Assembly: GCF_963677945.1 (NCBI RefSeq)
Contig: NZ_OY782578.1
Location: forward strand, 1,240,001-1,304,000
DNA: 64,000 nt
Reading direction: 5' to 3'
Source: an uncultured Bacteroides sp.
Lineage (GTDB): Bacteria; Bacteroidota; Bacteroidia; Bacteroidales; Bacteroidaceae
Shown: positions 41,645 through 50,802 of the stretch, piece after piece
How the letters are laid out: every line of letters starts with the position of its first letter
How positions within the stretch are numbered: position 1 is the stretch's first letter
Position numbers and translations under genes: made by a program
Notes under the pieces: model-generated
Told to the model about the DNA's origin: nothing
Database searches by the model: none
What the model saw: the letters and a program-made list of their open reading frames with translations, nothing else

Positions 41645-44600
41645 ATGAAAAAAAACCATTTGATTGTCTCAAAACGCAAATGTTCTTTAAATCTAAAACT
41701 TCCTTTAGTTATGAAGATAAGTCTAGCATTGTTGTTTTTTGTAGTATTTCAGTTGCAGGCAGCAACCGGTTATGCACAAAGAACAAAGAGCTCTATCGCA
41801 CTATCAAATGCTTCCATAGAGCAAGTCTTGAACCAGATTGAGGAAAACTCCGATTATGTTTTTCTCTATAACGACAAAACGATTAACACACATCGTATAG
41901 TGTCAGTAAAAAGTAATAGTGGGAATATTCCTGAAGTTCTTAACGAAATCTTTAAAGGAACAAATATTACTTATACTATTGTAGATAAGCAAATAATTCT
42001 TTCAACCAAGAAAGTAAAATCTGTTACACAGGAATCTGCTTCTCCGATAAAAGGTACCGTAAAGGATAAAAAAGGGGAAACCCTTATTGGAGTGAACATT
42101 ATGATAAAAGGTACCTCTACTGGAACAACAACAGATATGGATGGTTGTTTTTCCTTGCATGCAAAAAAGGGAGACGTACTGACCATTTCTTATACCGGTT
42201 ATACTTCCAGGGTTGTAACAGTGACAGATGCACATACATTGGACATTGTTCTTGAGGAGAACCGAGTTGAACTGGGAGAGGTTGTTGTAACTGCATTAGG
42301 AATAAAAAAAGAAGCAAAAGCTTTGTCATATAATGTGCAACAGATTGCCGCATCCGAAATTATAGGTGTCAAGGACGCAAACTTTATGAATAGTCTGGCT
42401 GGTAAGATAGCCGGTGTTACTATCAATACAAGTTCTTCTGGTATTGGAGGTTCTGCAAGGGTTGTGATGCGTGGAACTAAATCAATTTCGGGCAATAATA
42501 ATGCATTATATGTAGTTGATGGTATTCCATTGCCTTCTTTACAGGTAAATCAGCCATCCGATTTGTTTTCAGGTATGGGACAGTCTGGAGATGGAATTTC
42601 TACCTTAAACCCAGATGATATAGAGTCTATGTCTGTATTGAGCGGAGCTGCAGCTGCTGCTTTGTACGGAAGTGACGCAGCTAATGGCGTTGTGATGATT
42701 ACTACAAAGAAAGGAGAAAAGAATAGTTTTTCTGTAAATATATCAAATAGTACTTCTTTCTACTCTCCTTTTGTTATGCCTAAGTTTCAGAACACCTATG
42801 GTTCAGAATCCGGCAGCTATTATAGCTGGGGAGAAAAATTGGCAACGCCAAGTTCTTATGATCCTAAAGACTTTTTTCAGACAGGATACAATGTAAATAA
42901 CTCTATAAGCTTATCTACTGGTAGTGAGAAGAATCAAACATATTTTTCAGCATCATCTACAACAGCAGAAGGTATTATTCATAATAATGATTTAGGTAAG
43001 TATAATTTTTCTATACGAAATTCCAGTAGTTTTCTTCAAGATAAACTAAATCTTGATTTAGCTGCTATGTATATGAATATCAAAGAACAAAATATGCTTT
43101 CTCAAGGACAATATTTTAATCCTCTTGTTCCAATATACTTGTTTCCTCGCAGTGAGGATATTAAAAAATATCAAACATTTGAGCGATATAATGTTGATAG
43201 AAACTTTAAAACTCAGTATTGGCCTTATGGAGATTTGGGTTTACAAATGCAGAACCCATACTGGATTACAGAAAGAGATATGTTTGTAAACCATAAAAAC
43301 CGATTTTTAATTAGTGGTGCTTTGAAATATAACGTCAATAGTTGGTTAAATATCGTTGGTAGGGCAAAAATAGATTATAATACAGCAGTGAATAAGAAAA
43401 AATACTCGGCATCTACTTCTGGTCTTTTTGCTGATAAATATGGAGCATACTATAAAGATGATGTATTTACACAACAGATATATGCTGATGCTATGATGAA
43501 TATTAATAAGTATTTTGGCGATATTTCGCTTGTTGCAACTTTGGGGACCAGCATTCGTGATGTAGCTTATGAGTATTCAAGCTTAGGCGGTAATCTTCAG
43601 AGTGTAGCAAATTTGTTCTCTCTTAATAATTTGAATATGTCTCAGGCAAAGACCAGTCAGGACAATTTTCATGAACAGGTGCAGGCTGTTTTTGCTACAG
43701 CACAAGTAGGATTTAAGGGACTAGTTTATTTAGATGTAACCGCCCGTAAAGATTGGACTTCAGCTTTAGCTAATACGAAATCTAGTTCTGTTCCTTTATA
43801 TTCTTCTGCTGGTATATCTACTATTCTGACAGATTTATTTCCAATTAAGTCAAAAGTCCTTTCTTTTATGAAAGCTCGTTTTTCTTATAGTGAAGTAGGT
43901 AATGCACCTCAGCGTTATATAACAATCCCTACTTATCCACTTGCATCAGGTTATCCTAAAACTATAACTTTCTTCCCGAATGATGGTTTGGAACCTGAAC
44001 GCACTAAATCTTATGAGGTAGGTTTACAGACACAGTTATGGGGAGACAAGCTGAAATTAGATGTTTCATTGTATAAAACATCAACATATAATCAATTATT
44101 TAATCCAACGCTTTCTTCAACATCCGGATATAGTAGTTTTTATGTAAATGCCGGTCAGATTGATAATAAAGGTATAGAAGCATCTCTGAACTTAAAACAA
44201 GAACTTGGCCCTGTTCTTTGGAATTCTAATTTAGTTTATTCTCTTAATAAAAATAAAATAATAAAATTGTTACCATCATATACAGCTCCAAACGGGGAAA
44301 CTATATCAATGAATGAAATGGATATGGGAGGTACTGGAAGTTGCAAAACTATCCTTAAAGAAGGTGGCGCAATGGGAGATTTATATGTAACTACATTGAA
44401 ATCTGATGAACATGGTTATATAAATGTAGATTATACATCTAAAGCTGTAAAGGCGGATCCCAATAATTATGTATATGCCGGTAATACTAACCCTTTGTAT
44501 AATATAGGCTGGAGAAATAACTTTGAATGGAAAGGCCTGAGTCTAGGATTCTTAATCAGTGCCCGTGTGGGTGGAGTAGGTGTGTCGCTAACACAAGCTG

Positions 44601-44989
44601 TTATGGATGCTTTTGGAGTATCACAAACTACAGCTGATGCACGTGATAACGGAGGCGCTTTAGTTAATGGATTTCGTATACCTGCACAGCCATACTATCA
44701 GACTATAGGTGGTGGTACAGCTGGAGTTGGTTCTATGTATGTTTACAGTGCTACCAACGTTCGTTTAGCAGAATTGACACTTGGATACGATGTGCCTGTT
44801 AGTAAGTTGGTGGGTTTTGTAAAAAGCATGAATGTTTCTTTGATTGGTCGTAATTTGTTCATGTTTTATAATAAAGCTCCTTATGATCCTGAATTAACAG
44901 CAAGTACCGGAACTTATTTTCAGGGTATAGACTATTTTATGCAGCCTAGCCTTCGTAATATCGGCTTTTCTGTAAAACTTCGTTTCTAA
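41645..44989 (+). CDS. SusC/RagA-type TonB-dependent outer-membrane receptor with STN domain
   Basis: A 1114-residue outer-membrane transporter for glycan pieces. In order: signal segment (about residues 20-45, ending TGYAQ), STN signalling domain (about 50-120), carboxypeptidase-D-like domain (about 135-205), TonB box and plug domain (about 210-330), then a 22-strand type barrel ending FSVKLRF. The STN domain fits transduction to the FecR-like anti-sigma factor directly upstream. The SusD-like lid lipoprotein is encoded 20 bases downstream. Import needs a TonB motor such as that of the 16.8-19.7 kb block. Confidence 0.96.
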   Translation: MKKNHLIVSKRKCSLNLKLPLVMKISLALLFFVVFQLQAATGYAQRTKSSIALSNASIEQVLNQIEENSDYVFLYNDKTINTHRIVSVKSNSGNIPEVLNEIFKGTNITYTIVDKQIILSTKKVKSVTQESASPIKGTVKDKKGETLIGVNIMIKGTSTGTTTDMDGCFSLHAKKGDVLTISYTGYTSRVVTVTDAHTLDIVLEENRVELGEVVVTALGIKKEAKALSYNVQQIAASEIIGVKDANFMNSLAGKIAGVTINTSSSGIGGSARVVMRGTKSISGNNNALYVVDGIPLPSLQVNQPSDLFSGMGQSGDGISTLNPDDIESMSVLSGAAAAALYGSDAANGVVMITTKKGEKNSFSVNISNSTSFYSPFVMPKFQNTYGSESGSYYSWGEKLATPSSYDPKDFFQTGYNVNNSISLSTGSEKNQTYFSASSTTAEGIIHNNDLGKYNFSIRNSSSFLQDKLNLDLAAMYMNIKEQNMLSQGQYFNPLVPIYLFPRSEDIKKYQTFERYNVDRNFKTQYWPYGDLGLQMQNPYWITERDMFVNHKNRFLISGALKYNVNSWLNIVGRAKIDYNTAVNKKKYSASTSGLFADKYGAYYKDDVFTQQIYADAMMNINKYFGDISLVATLGTSIRDVAYEYSSLGGNLQSVANLFSLNNLNMSQAKTSQDNFHEQVQAVFATAQVGFKGLVYLDVTARKDWTSALANTKSSSVPLYSSAGISTILTDLFPIKSKVLSFMKARFSYSEVGNAPQRYITIPTYPLASGYPKTITFFPNDGLEPERTKSYEVGLQTQLWGDKLKLDVSLYKTSTYNQLFNPTLSSTSGYSSFYVNAGQIDNKGIEASLNLKQELGPVLWNSNLVYSLNKNKIIKLLPSYTAPNGETISMNEMDMGGTGSCKTILKEGGAMGDLYVTTLKSDEHGYINVDYTSKAVKADPNNYVYAGNTNPLYNIGWRNNFEWKGLSLGFLISARVGGVGVSLTQAVMDAFGVSQTTADARDNGGALVNGFRIPAQPYYQTIGGGTAGVGSMYVYSATNVRLAELTLGYDVPVSKLVGFVKSMNVSLIGRNLFMFYNKAPYDPELTASTGTYFQGIDYFMQPSLRNIGFSVKLRF

Positions 44990-45009
44990 TACTATTAAAA
45001 AACTTTGAT

Positions 45010-46611
45010 ATGATGAAAAATAGATATTTATCATTAAATAAATTTTTGTTGTGTGCCTCTGTTTTTACAGTATTACTAACAACAAACGGTTGTACTGGTG
45101 AATTTGAGAAGTGGAACACTAATCCAAATGAAGCAACATCTGATATGATGCAGCGCGATAATTTACTTACCGGTTCATTCTTTGTACAGATGGAAAAGGG
45201 TGTATTTATTGTTGGTAAGGATGAAGGTGGTACATATCAGATTACAGAAAATCTGGCTGGCGATGTGTTCTCTGGTTATATGGGAGCTTGTGGCTTATGG
45301 CTGTCTAATTCTAATAATTGTACTTACAATTTGGTATCCAATTGGTATAATGCAGCATTCAACAGAGCTTATACTGATATAATGCAACCTTGGCTTTCTA
45401 TAAAAAAAGCTGCAGAAGCAAAATCTCCTCAAACTTTGGCAATGGCTACTATAATTAAGGTGGCTGGGATGTCACGTATAACAGATATGTATGGTCCTAT
45501 CCCTTATTCAAATTTTGGAAATGGAGCTTTAAAAAGTGGTTATGATAGTCAGAAAGATGTTTATTATGCCTTTTTTGAAGATTTGGATTATGCTATAAAT
45601 ACTCTTACTGAGTTATATAATGGGAATAATTCTGCAACTTTAATGTCGGACTATGACTTTATTTATAGTGGCAAAGTTGAGAAATGGATTAAGTTTGCAA
45701 ATTCTTTAAAATTGAGATTGGCTATGCGTCTTGCCTATGCTGATCCAACTAAAGCTCAGCAAGAAGCTGAATCAGCAGTGAATCATAAAGTTGGGATTAT
45801 GACTACTACTGATGATTCTGCAATTTTGCATCAAACAAAAGATCTGACATTTATCAACCCATTATATGAAATCTGTTATAGTTTTGATGATGTTCGTATG
45901 GGAGGTACAATGGATTCTTATCTTAATGGTTATAAAGATCCTCGTATTTCAACCTATTTTGCGAAAGCATCAGATGGAACATATCGTGGCATTCGTAACG
46001 GGATTACAATAACCTCTAAAGCAACTTATTCAGAAGGCCCTTTTTCAAAACTAAACGTAATCTCTAGCTCAAACATTTGTTGGATGAATGATTCTGAATC
46101 ATATTTCTTAAGAGCTGAAGGTGTTTTAAGAGGATGGAATATGGGAGGTACTGTGCAAGAATTTTACGAAAATGGTATTAAGAACTCATTTACATACTGC
46201 GGTGTGTCAGGTGTAGATAATTACATTGCCGATGCAACTAATGTTCCTGCAAATTATGTGGATCCTCAAAATGGAGGAAACAGTGGAAATGCTTTAAGTT
46301 CTACAACCATAAAATGGGATGATTCTGCAACATTTGAGAAAAAACTAGAACGCATTATAACTCAAAAATGGATTGCTGCTTATCCTAATGGACAAGAAGC
46401 CTGGTCTGAGTTCCGTCGTACAGGGTATCCTAAGGTCTTTCCAAATAAAGTAAATAAGAGTGGAGGCAAAATTGATACAGATAAGCAGGTTCGTCGCTTA
46501 CCATTCCCAAATACAGAGTATTTAAACAATGCCACAGAAGTAGCTAAAGCTGTTACATTGCTAAATGGTGAAGATAACGGTGGTACTAAATTGTGGTGGG
46601 ATGCTAAATAA
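45010..46611 (+). CDS. SusD/RagB-like glycan-binding outer-membrane lipoprotein
   Basis: A 533-residue surface lipoprotein (lipobox LLTTNGC, near residue 28) that caps the SusC barrel and binds glycan. It resembles the SusD-like_2 branch: FEKWNTNPNEAT near the start, the TPR-like helical core (AKSPQTLAMATIIKVAGMSR, TDMYGPIPYSNFG), and the C-terminal region with WIAAYPNGQEAWSEFRRTGYP. The gene follows susC after 20 bases and is followed by the GH18-type gene after about ten bases, so it is cotranscribed with both. Confidence 0.95.
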   Translation: MMKNRYLSLNKFLLCASVFTVLLTTNGCTGEFEKWNTNPNEATSDMMQRDNLLTGSFFVQMEKGVFIVGKDEGGTYQITENLAGDVFSGYMGACGLWLSNSNNCTYNLVSNWYNAAFNRAYTDIMQPWLSIKKAAEAKSPQTLAMATIIKVAGMSRITDMYGPIPYSNFGNGALKSGYDSQKDVYYAFFEDLDYAINTLTELYNGNNSATLMSDYDFIYSGKVEKWIKFANSLKLRLAMRLAYADPTKAQQEAESAVNHKVGIMTTTDDSAILHQTKDLTFINPLYEICYSFDDVRMGGTMDSYLNGYKDPRISTYFAKASDGTYRGIRNGITITSKATYSEGPFSKLNVISSSNICWMNDSESYFLRAEGVLRGWNMGGTVQEFYENGIKNSFTYCGVSGVDNYIADATNVPANYVDPQNGGNSGNALSSTTIKWDDSATFEKKLERIITQKWIAAYPNGQEAWSEFRRTGYPKVFPNKVNKSGGKIDTDKQVRRLPFPNTEYLNNATEVAKAVTLLNGEDNGGTKLWWDAK

Positions 46612-46638
46612 TAATGTTTAATGATTAAATTGCAAATA

Positions 46639-47613
46639 ATGAAAACAAATATATTTATTCTGCTATTCGTTCTGGTTACTGGTGTTTTTGTCGGCTGCGA
46701 AGATCAGACTACTCCTGAAACATTGAATGTTCAAAAACCATATACTTATAGTGACTTGTATTATAAGAATTTACGTGACTATAAAGAATCAGATCACTCT
46801 ATAGCATTTGGTTGGTTCGCTGATTATACTCAACATCATTCGTTAGCTATTCGCTTTATGGGTCTGCCAGATAGCTTGGATATATGTAGCTTGTGGGGGG
46901 GGATTCCTTCCTTGAAGAAAAATGATCCAGTAACATTCTATGATTCTATAGCATATAAAGAGATGCGTTTTGTTCGTGATGTAAAAGGAATAAAAATGGT
47001 AGTTCCTACAATTATCCGTATTGCGAACTTTCCGCAGTTTACTAAGGATAGTGTAGGTGTAAATGCCTTCGGTGATTACTTGGTAAATATGGTTCTTGAT
47101 AACGATCTTGACGGTGCTGACTTAGATTATGAACCAGAAGGCGATTATCTTACAGGTACACCTATGTCATGGTTAATCAAGCATATGGGCGAGAAACTTG
47201 GTCCAAAATCAAGTAATCCGGATAAGCTGTTAATTATTGACTTTTATGGCCAACAACCTCCTCAGGATACAGAACCTTATGTGAATTATTTCGTACGCCA
47301 AGCTTATAATGCTAGTAGCGATAACTACCTAAGTGTTCCAAGCGGAATTCCTAATCGAAAATATGTAGTAACTGAAAACATTGGTGACAACTGGCAGAAT
47401 GGTGGTGTTGCTTATACACAATATAGTGGTAATACACTTAGTATTGATGGAAATCGTCTGTATTCATTAGAAGGCATGGCCCGTTGGGTTCCTAAAACAG
47501 GTGGTAGAAAAGGAGGCTTTGGCGCATTTTATATGCATCGTGACTATAACCTGGATCCTCCTTATAAGACTATGAGGAAAGCTATACAGGCGCAGAATCC
47601 TGCTATATATTAA
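46639..47613 (+). CDS. GH18-type surface glycoside hydrolase lipoprotein (BT1044-like)
   Basis: A 324-residue lipoprotein (signal MKTNIFILLFVLVTGVFVGC) with a family GH18 barrel. The catalytic motif DxxDxDxE is intact as DGADLDYE: D158, D161, D163 and acid/base E165. GH18 enzymes cleave after GlcNAc with substrate-assisted catalysis; in Bacteroides SusCD loci of this make-up they are mostly endo-beta-N-acetylglucosaminidases releasing N-glycans. The size and surroundings fit the BT1044-like subgroup better than a chitinase. An alternative start at 46621 adds six residues. The substrate is an inference. Confidence 0.85.
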   Translation: MKTNIFILLFVLVTGVFVGCEDQTTPETLNVQKPYTYSDLYYKNLRDYKESDHSIAFGWFADYTQHHSLAIRFMGLPDSLDICSLWGGIPSLKKNDPVTFYDSIAYKEMRFVRDVKGIKMVVPTIIRIANFPQFTKDSVGVNAFGDYLVNMVLDNDLDGADLDYEPEGDYLTGTPMSWLIKHMGEKLGPKSSNPDKLLIIDFYGQQPPQDTEPYVNYFVRQAYNASSDNYLSVPSGIPNRKYVVTENIGDNWQNGGVAYTQYSGNTLSIDGNRLYSLEGMARWVPKTGGRKGGFGAFYMHRDYNLDPPYKTMRKAIQAQNPAIY

Positions 47614-47651
47614 AGATTAGTTACTTTAGAATATTATTAATCTAATTTATT

Positions 47652-48635
47652 ATGAAAAAATTATTGAAATTCAAGACACTATATATTGGTTTGTTCATAG
47701 TGGCAGGAACATTGCTTGAATCTTGTAGCAGTGATGAAACCTATGACTTCCCAGGTGATAGCAAGAGTCGTGTTTATATTGCAGCTAATGGAGGTGTAAA
47801 TGTAACAACCTATCAGGTTTTACAGACTCCTGTTGGAGCTGTAGGAAATGTAAAACTTAAAATTCCAATACATTGTACCCAAAGAATGAATAGTGATGCA
47901 AAGATTACTGTTGCGTTAGATAACTCATTAATAGATGCTTTTAATACAAAAAATGGGACGAGTTATGTTCAGGTTGCAGCTGGAAGCGTAACTATAGAAA
48001 ATTCGACTGTTACTATTCCTGCTGATTCATTAATATCTAAAGACTCAGTAACAGTTTCTGTTCCTAAAGAGGCTTTGCCCAATTTAACAGAATCCGGAGG
48101 CTATCTGATACCTGTTGTTATAAGATCTGCAGAGGGCGCAAATTCAGCTGTTAGTATAAATATGAGTTTAACTTATATGGCAGTTACAATTTCAACTGAT
48201 AAAGATAACATCTGGGATACTGCTACTTCTAGTGATATTATTGGTAGTTTGGTTTCCTCCAGAACTAGTTGGTCCGCAACATTAAATCTTAATGGTGGAA
48301 CTCAATATTCAATGAGTGGAAGTGCTGATAAAATGTTTGATGGGATCGATTCATATAGTTCAAGATGGTACTGTTATGCAAGTAAGAATCCTACTATCAC
48401 TATAGATTTAGGCAAAGAGTATAATATTACAGGTTTGTATATATCTCCTACATCTCCAGCTAGAAACTCTATATTCTCATTAAGTAAGGATGGGCAGACT
48501 TGGAGTGAACAAGGGAAAGTGACCTCATCTGTGAATAATATTATATTTTATTCTGCTGTAACAGCTCGTTATATAAAATGGGATTTGGGAACTTATTATT
48601 GGTCAATATATGAGTTTAATATTTATGCTAAATAA
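47652..48635 (+). CDS. DUF1735-type surface lipoprotein with discoidin-like (F5/8C) domain
   Basis: A 327-residue lipoprotein (lipobox LLESC, Cys near residue 25). About residues 35-175 form a DUF1735 (BT_3987-like N-terminal) beta domain, with NVKLKIPIHCTQRMNSDAKI and GGYLIPVVIRS. About residues 190-326 resemble a coagulation-factor 5/8 type C domain: ADKMFDGIDSYSSRWYC, PTITIDLGKEYNITGLYI and ARYIKWDLG. Probably a non-catalytic surface glycan-binding protein holding the substrate for the GH18 enzyme and SusCD. It lies 38 bases after the GH18 gene. Confidence 0.85.
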   Translation: MKKLLKFKTLYIGLFIVAGTLLESCSSDETYDFPGDSKSRVYIAANGGVNVTTYQVLQTPVGAVGNVKLKIPIHCTQRMNSDAKITVALDNSLIDAFNTKNGTSYVQVAAGSVTIENSTVTIPADSLISKDSVTVSVPKEALPNLTESGGYLIPVVIRSAEGANSAVSINMSLTYMAVTISTDKDNIWDTATSSDIIGSLVSSRTSWSATLNLNGGTQYSMSGSADKMFDGIDSYSSRWYCYASKNPTITIDLGKEYNITGLYISPTSPARNSIFSLSKDGQTWSEQGKVTSSVNNIIFYSAVTARYIKWDLGTYYWSIYEFNIYAK

Positions 48636-48658
48636 CCATAACCAAAAAATATAAATAT

Positions 48659-49810
48659 ATGAAAATAAAAATATTATATACATTCTTGTTGGTAATCTCC
48701 TTATTGTTTGTAGGATGTCAGGAAGCCACAGAATTTCATGATGTAATTTATATTACAGGAACAGAAACACAGCCAACCACAAAATTCACCATTGATGGTC
48801 CGTCTAGTATGGGATTGACAGTTACAGCTACTGATAAAGTAAATAGTGATACAAAAGTAACATTGAAAGTTCAGCCAGAATTATTAGAGGCCTATAATAA
48901 AGCCAATAAACGTTCTTATCAAGTTCCACCTGAGGGAAGTTATCAGTTGACTGACGGTGATGTTACAATAAAAAGTGGATCTTATTTATCAACCCAGGCA
49001 GAATTATCTATTATTTCTACTGAAAATTTTAAAGAGGGTGTGACATATTGTATTCCTGTTACTATAACTCAGACAAATGGAGATATGACAGTACTAGAGG
49101 CATCTCGTACTGACTATATTGTAATTAATCGAGTATTAACAACGAAGGCTGTTAATTTAGCTGGATCAACTTATTTTACAATTCCAACATTTGCTACATC
49201 ACCAGATGTTGCCGCTCTTACAGCTTTGACTATGGAATGTAAAGTTTATGTAAATAGCTTTGCTAATTATAATCCTTATATCAGTTCTGTAATGGGAATT
49301 GAAGAGAACTTTTTGCTTCGTTTTGGCGATGTGAGTTGTGATAAGAGTCAATTGCAGATGGCTGGTGGTAAAGTTGGTGGAAAAAAATATCCGATGACTA
49401 CTGAAACTCATTTTTCTGTTGGTCAATGGTATCATATCGCTGTTGTTTACAATGGAAATACACTGACATTGTATATAAATGGTAAGCAGGAAACTTATGC
49501 TACGACTAGTGGTGGCGTAATCAATTTTAATGATACTTATATGGATGGATTTCATATTGGCCGATCAGAAAGAGGACGCTATTTAAATGGTTATGTAAGT
49601 GAAGCGCGCGTTTGGAATAAGGCATTAACACCGAATCAGCTGCAAGAGAATGTTTGCTATGTTGATCCAACTTCTGAAGGCTTGGTAGCTTACTGGAGAT
49701 TTAATGGTGAAGCTAAAGATAATACAGTTCTTGATTTAACTGGGCATGGACATGATGCAGTAGCATCAGGAACGGTCTCTTGGATAGATGGAATGAAATG
49801 TCCGTTTTAA
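48659..49810 (+). CDS. DUF1735-type surface lipoprotein with LamG/concanavalin-like domain
   Basis: A 383-residue lipoprotein (lipobox LLFVGC, Cys near residue 20). Residues 30-160 form a second DUF1735-type domain (VNSDTKVTLKVQPELLEAYN, GVTYCIPVTIT). Residues 165-380 form a LamG/concanavalin-like jelly roll: WYHIAVVYNGNTLTLYINGK, FHIGRSERGRYLNGYVSEAR and GLVAYWRFNGEA. A second surface glycan-binding protein is likely. It is the last forward gene of the locus; a hairpin follows and the ECF sigma gene converges on it. Confidence 0.86.
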   Translation: MKIKILYTFLLVISLLFVGCQEATEFHDVIYITGTETQPTTKFTIDGPSSMGLTVTATDKVNSDTKVTLKVQPELLEAYNKANKRSYQVPPEGSYQLTDGDVTIKSGSYLSTQAELSIISTENFKEGVTYCIPVTITQTNGDMTVLEASRTDYIVINRVLTTKAVNLAGSTYFTIPTFATSPDVAALTALTMECKVYVNSFANYNPYISSVMGIEENFLLRFGDVSCDKSQLQMAGGKVGGKKYPMTTETHFSVGQWYHIAVVYNGNTLTLYINGKQETYATTSGGVINFNDTYMDGFHIGRSERGRYLNGYVSEARVWNKALTPNQLQENVCYVDPTSEGLVAYWRFNGEAKDNTVLDLTGHGHDAVASGTVSWIDGMKCPF

Positions 49811-49848
49811 AGTTTGTTTTGAGTAAAAAATTGTTTTTCTTTTAAAAA

Positions 49849-49892
49849 GATCGTGTAGCTACATTGCTTTATGTGGTTACACGATTTCTATT
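49849..49892 (+). terminator. Terminator between the LamG-type gene and the sigma gene
   Basis: ATCGTGTA at 49850 pairs with TACACGAT ending at 49886; the inner stem is imperfect and the T-rich tail is short. It may serve both converging transcripts. Confidence 0.65.
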
Positions 49893-49971
49893 TTAGTTTT
49901 AAATTGAAATCCTCGATAATATAGCAGTACATAACCAGAAATGTTGTGTCAGATCTTTAACAACGATTACT

Positions 49972-50544
49972 TCATTGTTGGAAATTATTCCATTGCTGCA
50001 AAAAGAGTAGTAATGGAAGATAATCTTTAAATTCTTTAGCCAATTCCTGCATTGTTTTAGCTTTATATCGGTCTACAGATTTAATACTGATATTCATTTC
50101 ATTAGCAATTTCAGAATGAGTTTTCCCTTCATAGAAACTTTTCATAAATACAGTACGATAGTTCTCTGGAAGATTTTTTAAAGATTCGTTTAGTATTTGA
50201 TATAATTCTTTCAGCGTGTAAACGCAGTCAGGGGAAGTGGCATATTGAGGTGCACTTTTCAAACATTGTTCAGCATAATCTAATTCGTAGTTAAGATGCT
50301 TTAAATAATTTAAACAGCTATTTTTTACGCTCGTTTTTATATATGATACAGTTGCTTCTTTCTGTAATTCAATATCATCCCATTTGCTCCATAATGTAGC
50401 AAATACATCAGATACCAGATCTTCACGTAGCTGATCTTCTTTTATGTAGCGTTTAGCATATAGACAGAATGGAGCATAATAAGTTTCAAATAACTGTTTA
50501 AATTCTCGTTCTTTTGTGTTTTCTCTAAATGTGAAGATTTCCAT
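49972..50544 (-). CDS. ECF-type RNA polymerase sigma factor
   Basis: A 190-residue sigma-70 family factor. Region 2 covers about residues 15-85 (FETYYAPFCLYAKRYIKEDQLREDLVSDVFATLW) and region 4 about 120-170 (LPENYRTVFMKSFYEGKTHSEIANEMNISIKSVD). It is the probable partner of the FecR anti-sigma at 40.4 kb and activator of the SusCD locus. It sits at the other end of that locus, convergent with it, instead of beside the anti-sigma gene. A housekeeping-type -7 element (TATATTTG, minus strand) stands upstream, so basal expression need not depend on itself. Confidence 0.93.
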   Translation of the reverse strand: MEIFTFRENTKEREFKQLFETYYAPFCLYAKRYIKEDQLREDLVSDVFATLWSKWDDIELQKEATVSYIKTSVKNSCLNYLKHLNYELDYAEQCLKSAPQYATSPDCVYTLKELYQILNESLKNLPENYRTVFMKSFYEGKTHSEIANEMNISIKSVDRYKAKTMQELAKEFKDYLPLLLFLQQWNNFQQ

Positions 50545-50581
50545 GTAAATTCTATGTGTAATCTAGTATATGATGAAGATG

Positions 50582-50589
50582 CAAATATA
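50582..50589 (-). promoter_or_regulatory. -7 promoter element of the ECF sigma gene
   Basis: Minus-strand TATATTTG, 38 bases before the start. No clear -33 box. Confidence 0.5.
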
Positions 50590-50762
50590 TGTATTAATTG
50601 TGATATTAGTACACTTAACTTATAAAGTTATTTATCACTTATTATTCTGACTCTTTAATTAATATTATGGCTGACATACTTCTCAGAATATAACTAGCTT
50701 AAACTCTTTTCTATAATTTAAAGAAGCCACGAATAAAAATTTTCTCTTCGCGTTTTATGTTG

Positions 50763-50770
50763 TATCTTTG
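50763..50770 (+). promoter_or_regulatory. -7 promoter element of the ABC-F gene
   Basis: TATCTTTG, 33 bases before the ABC-F start codon and divergent from the sigma gene promoter. Confidence 0.65.
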
Positions 50771-50802
50771 CATCTCATAAGAAAAGAGACAACAAAAATA
50801 AG

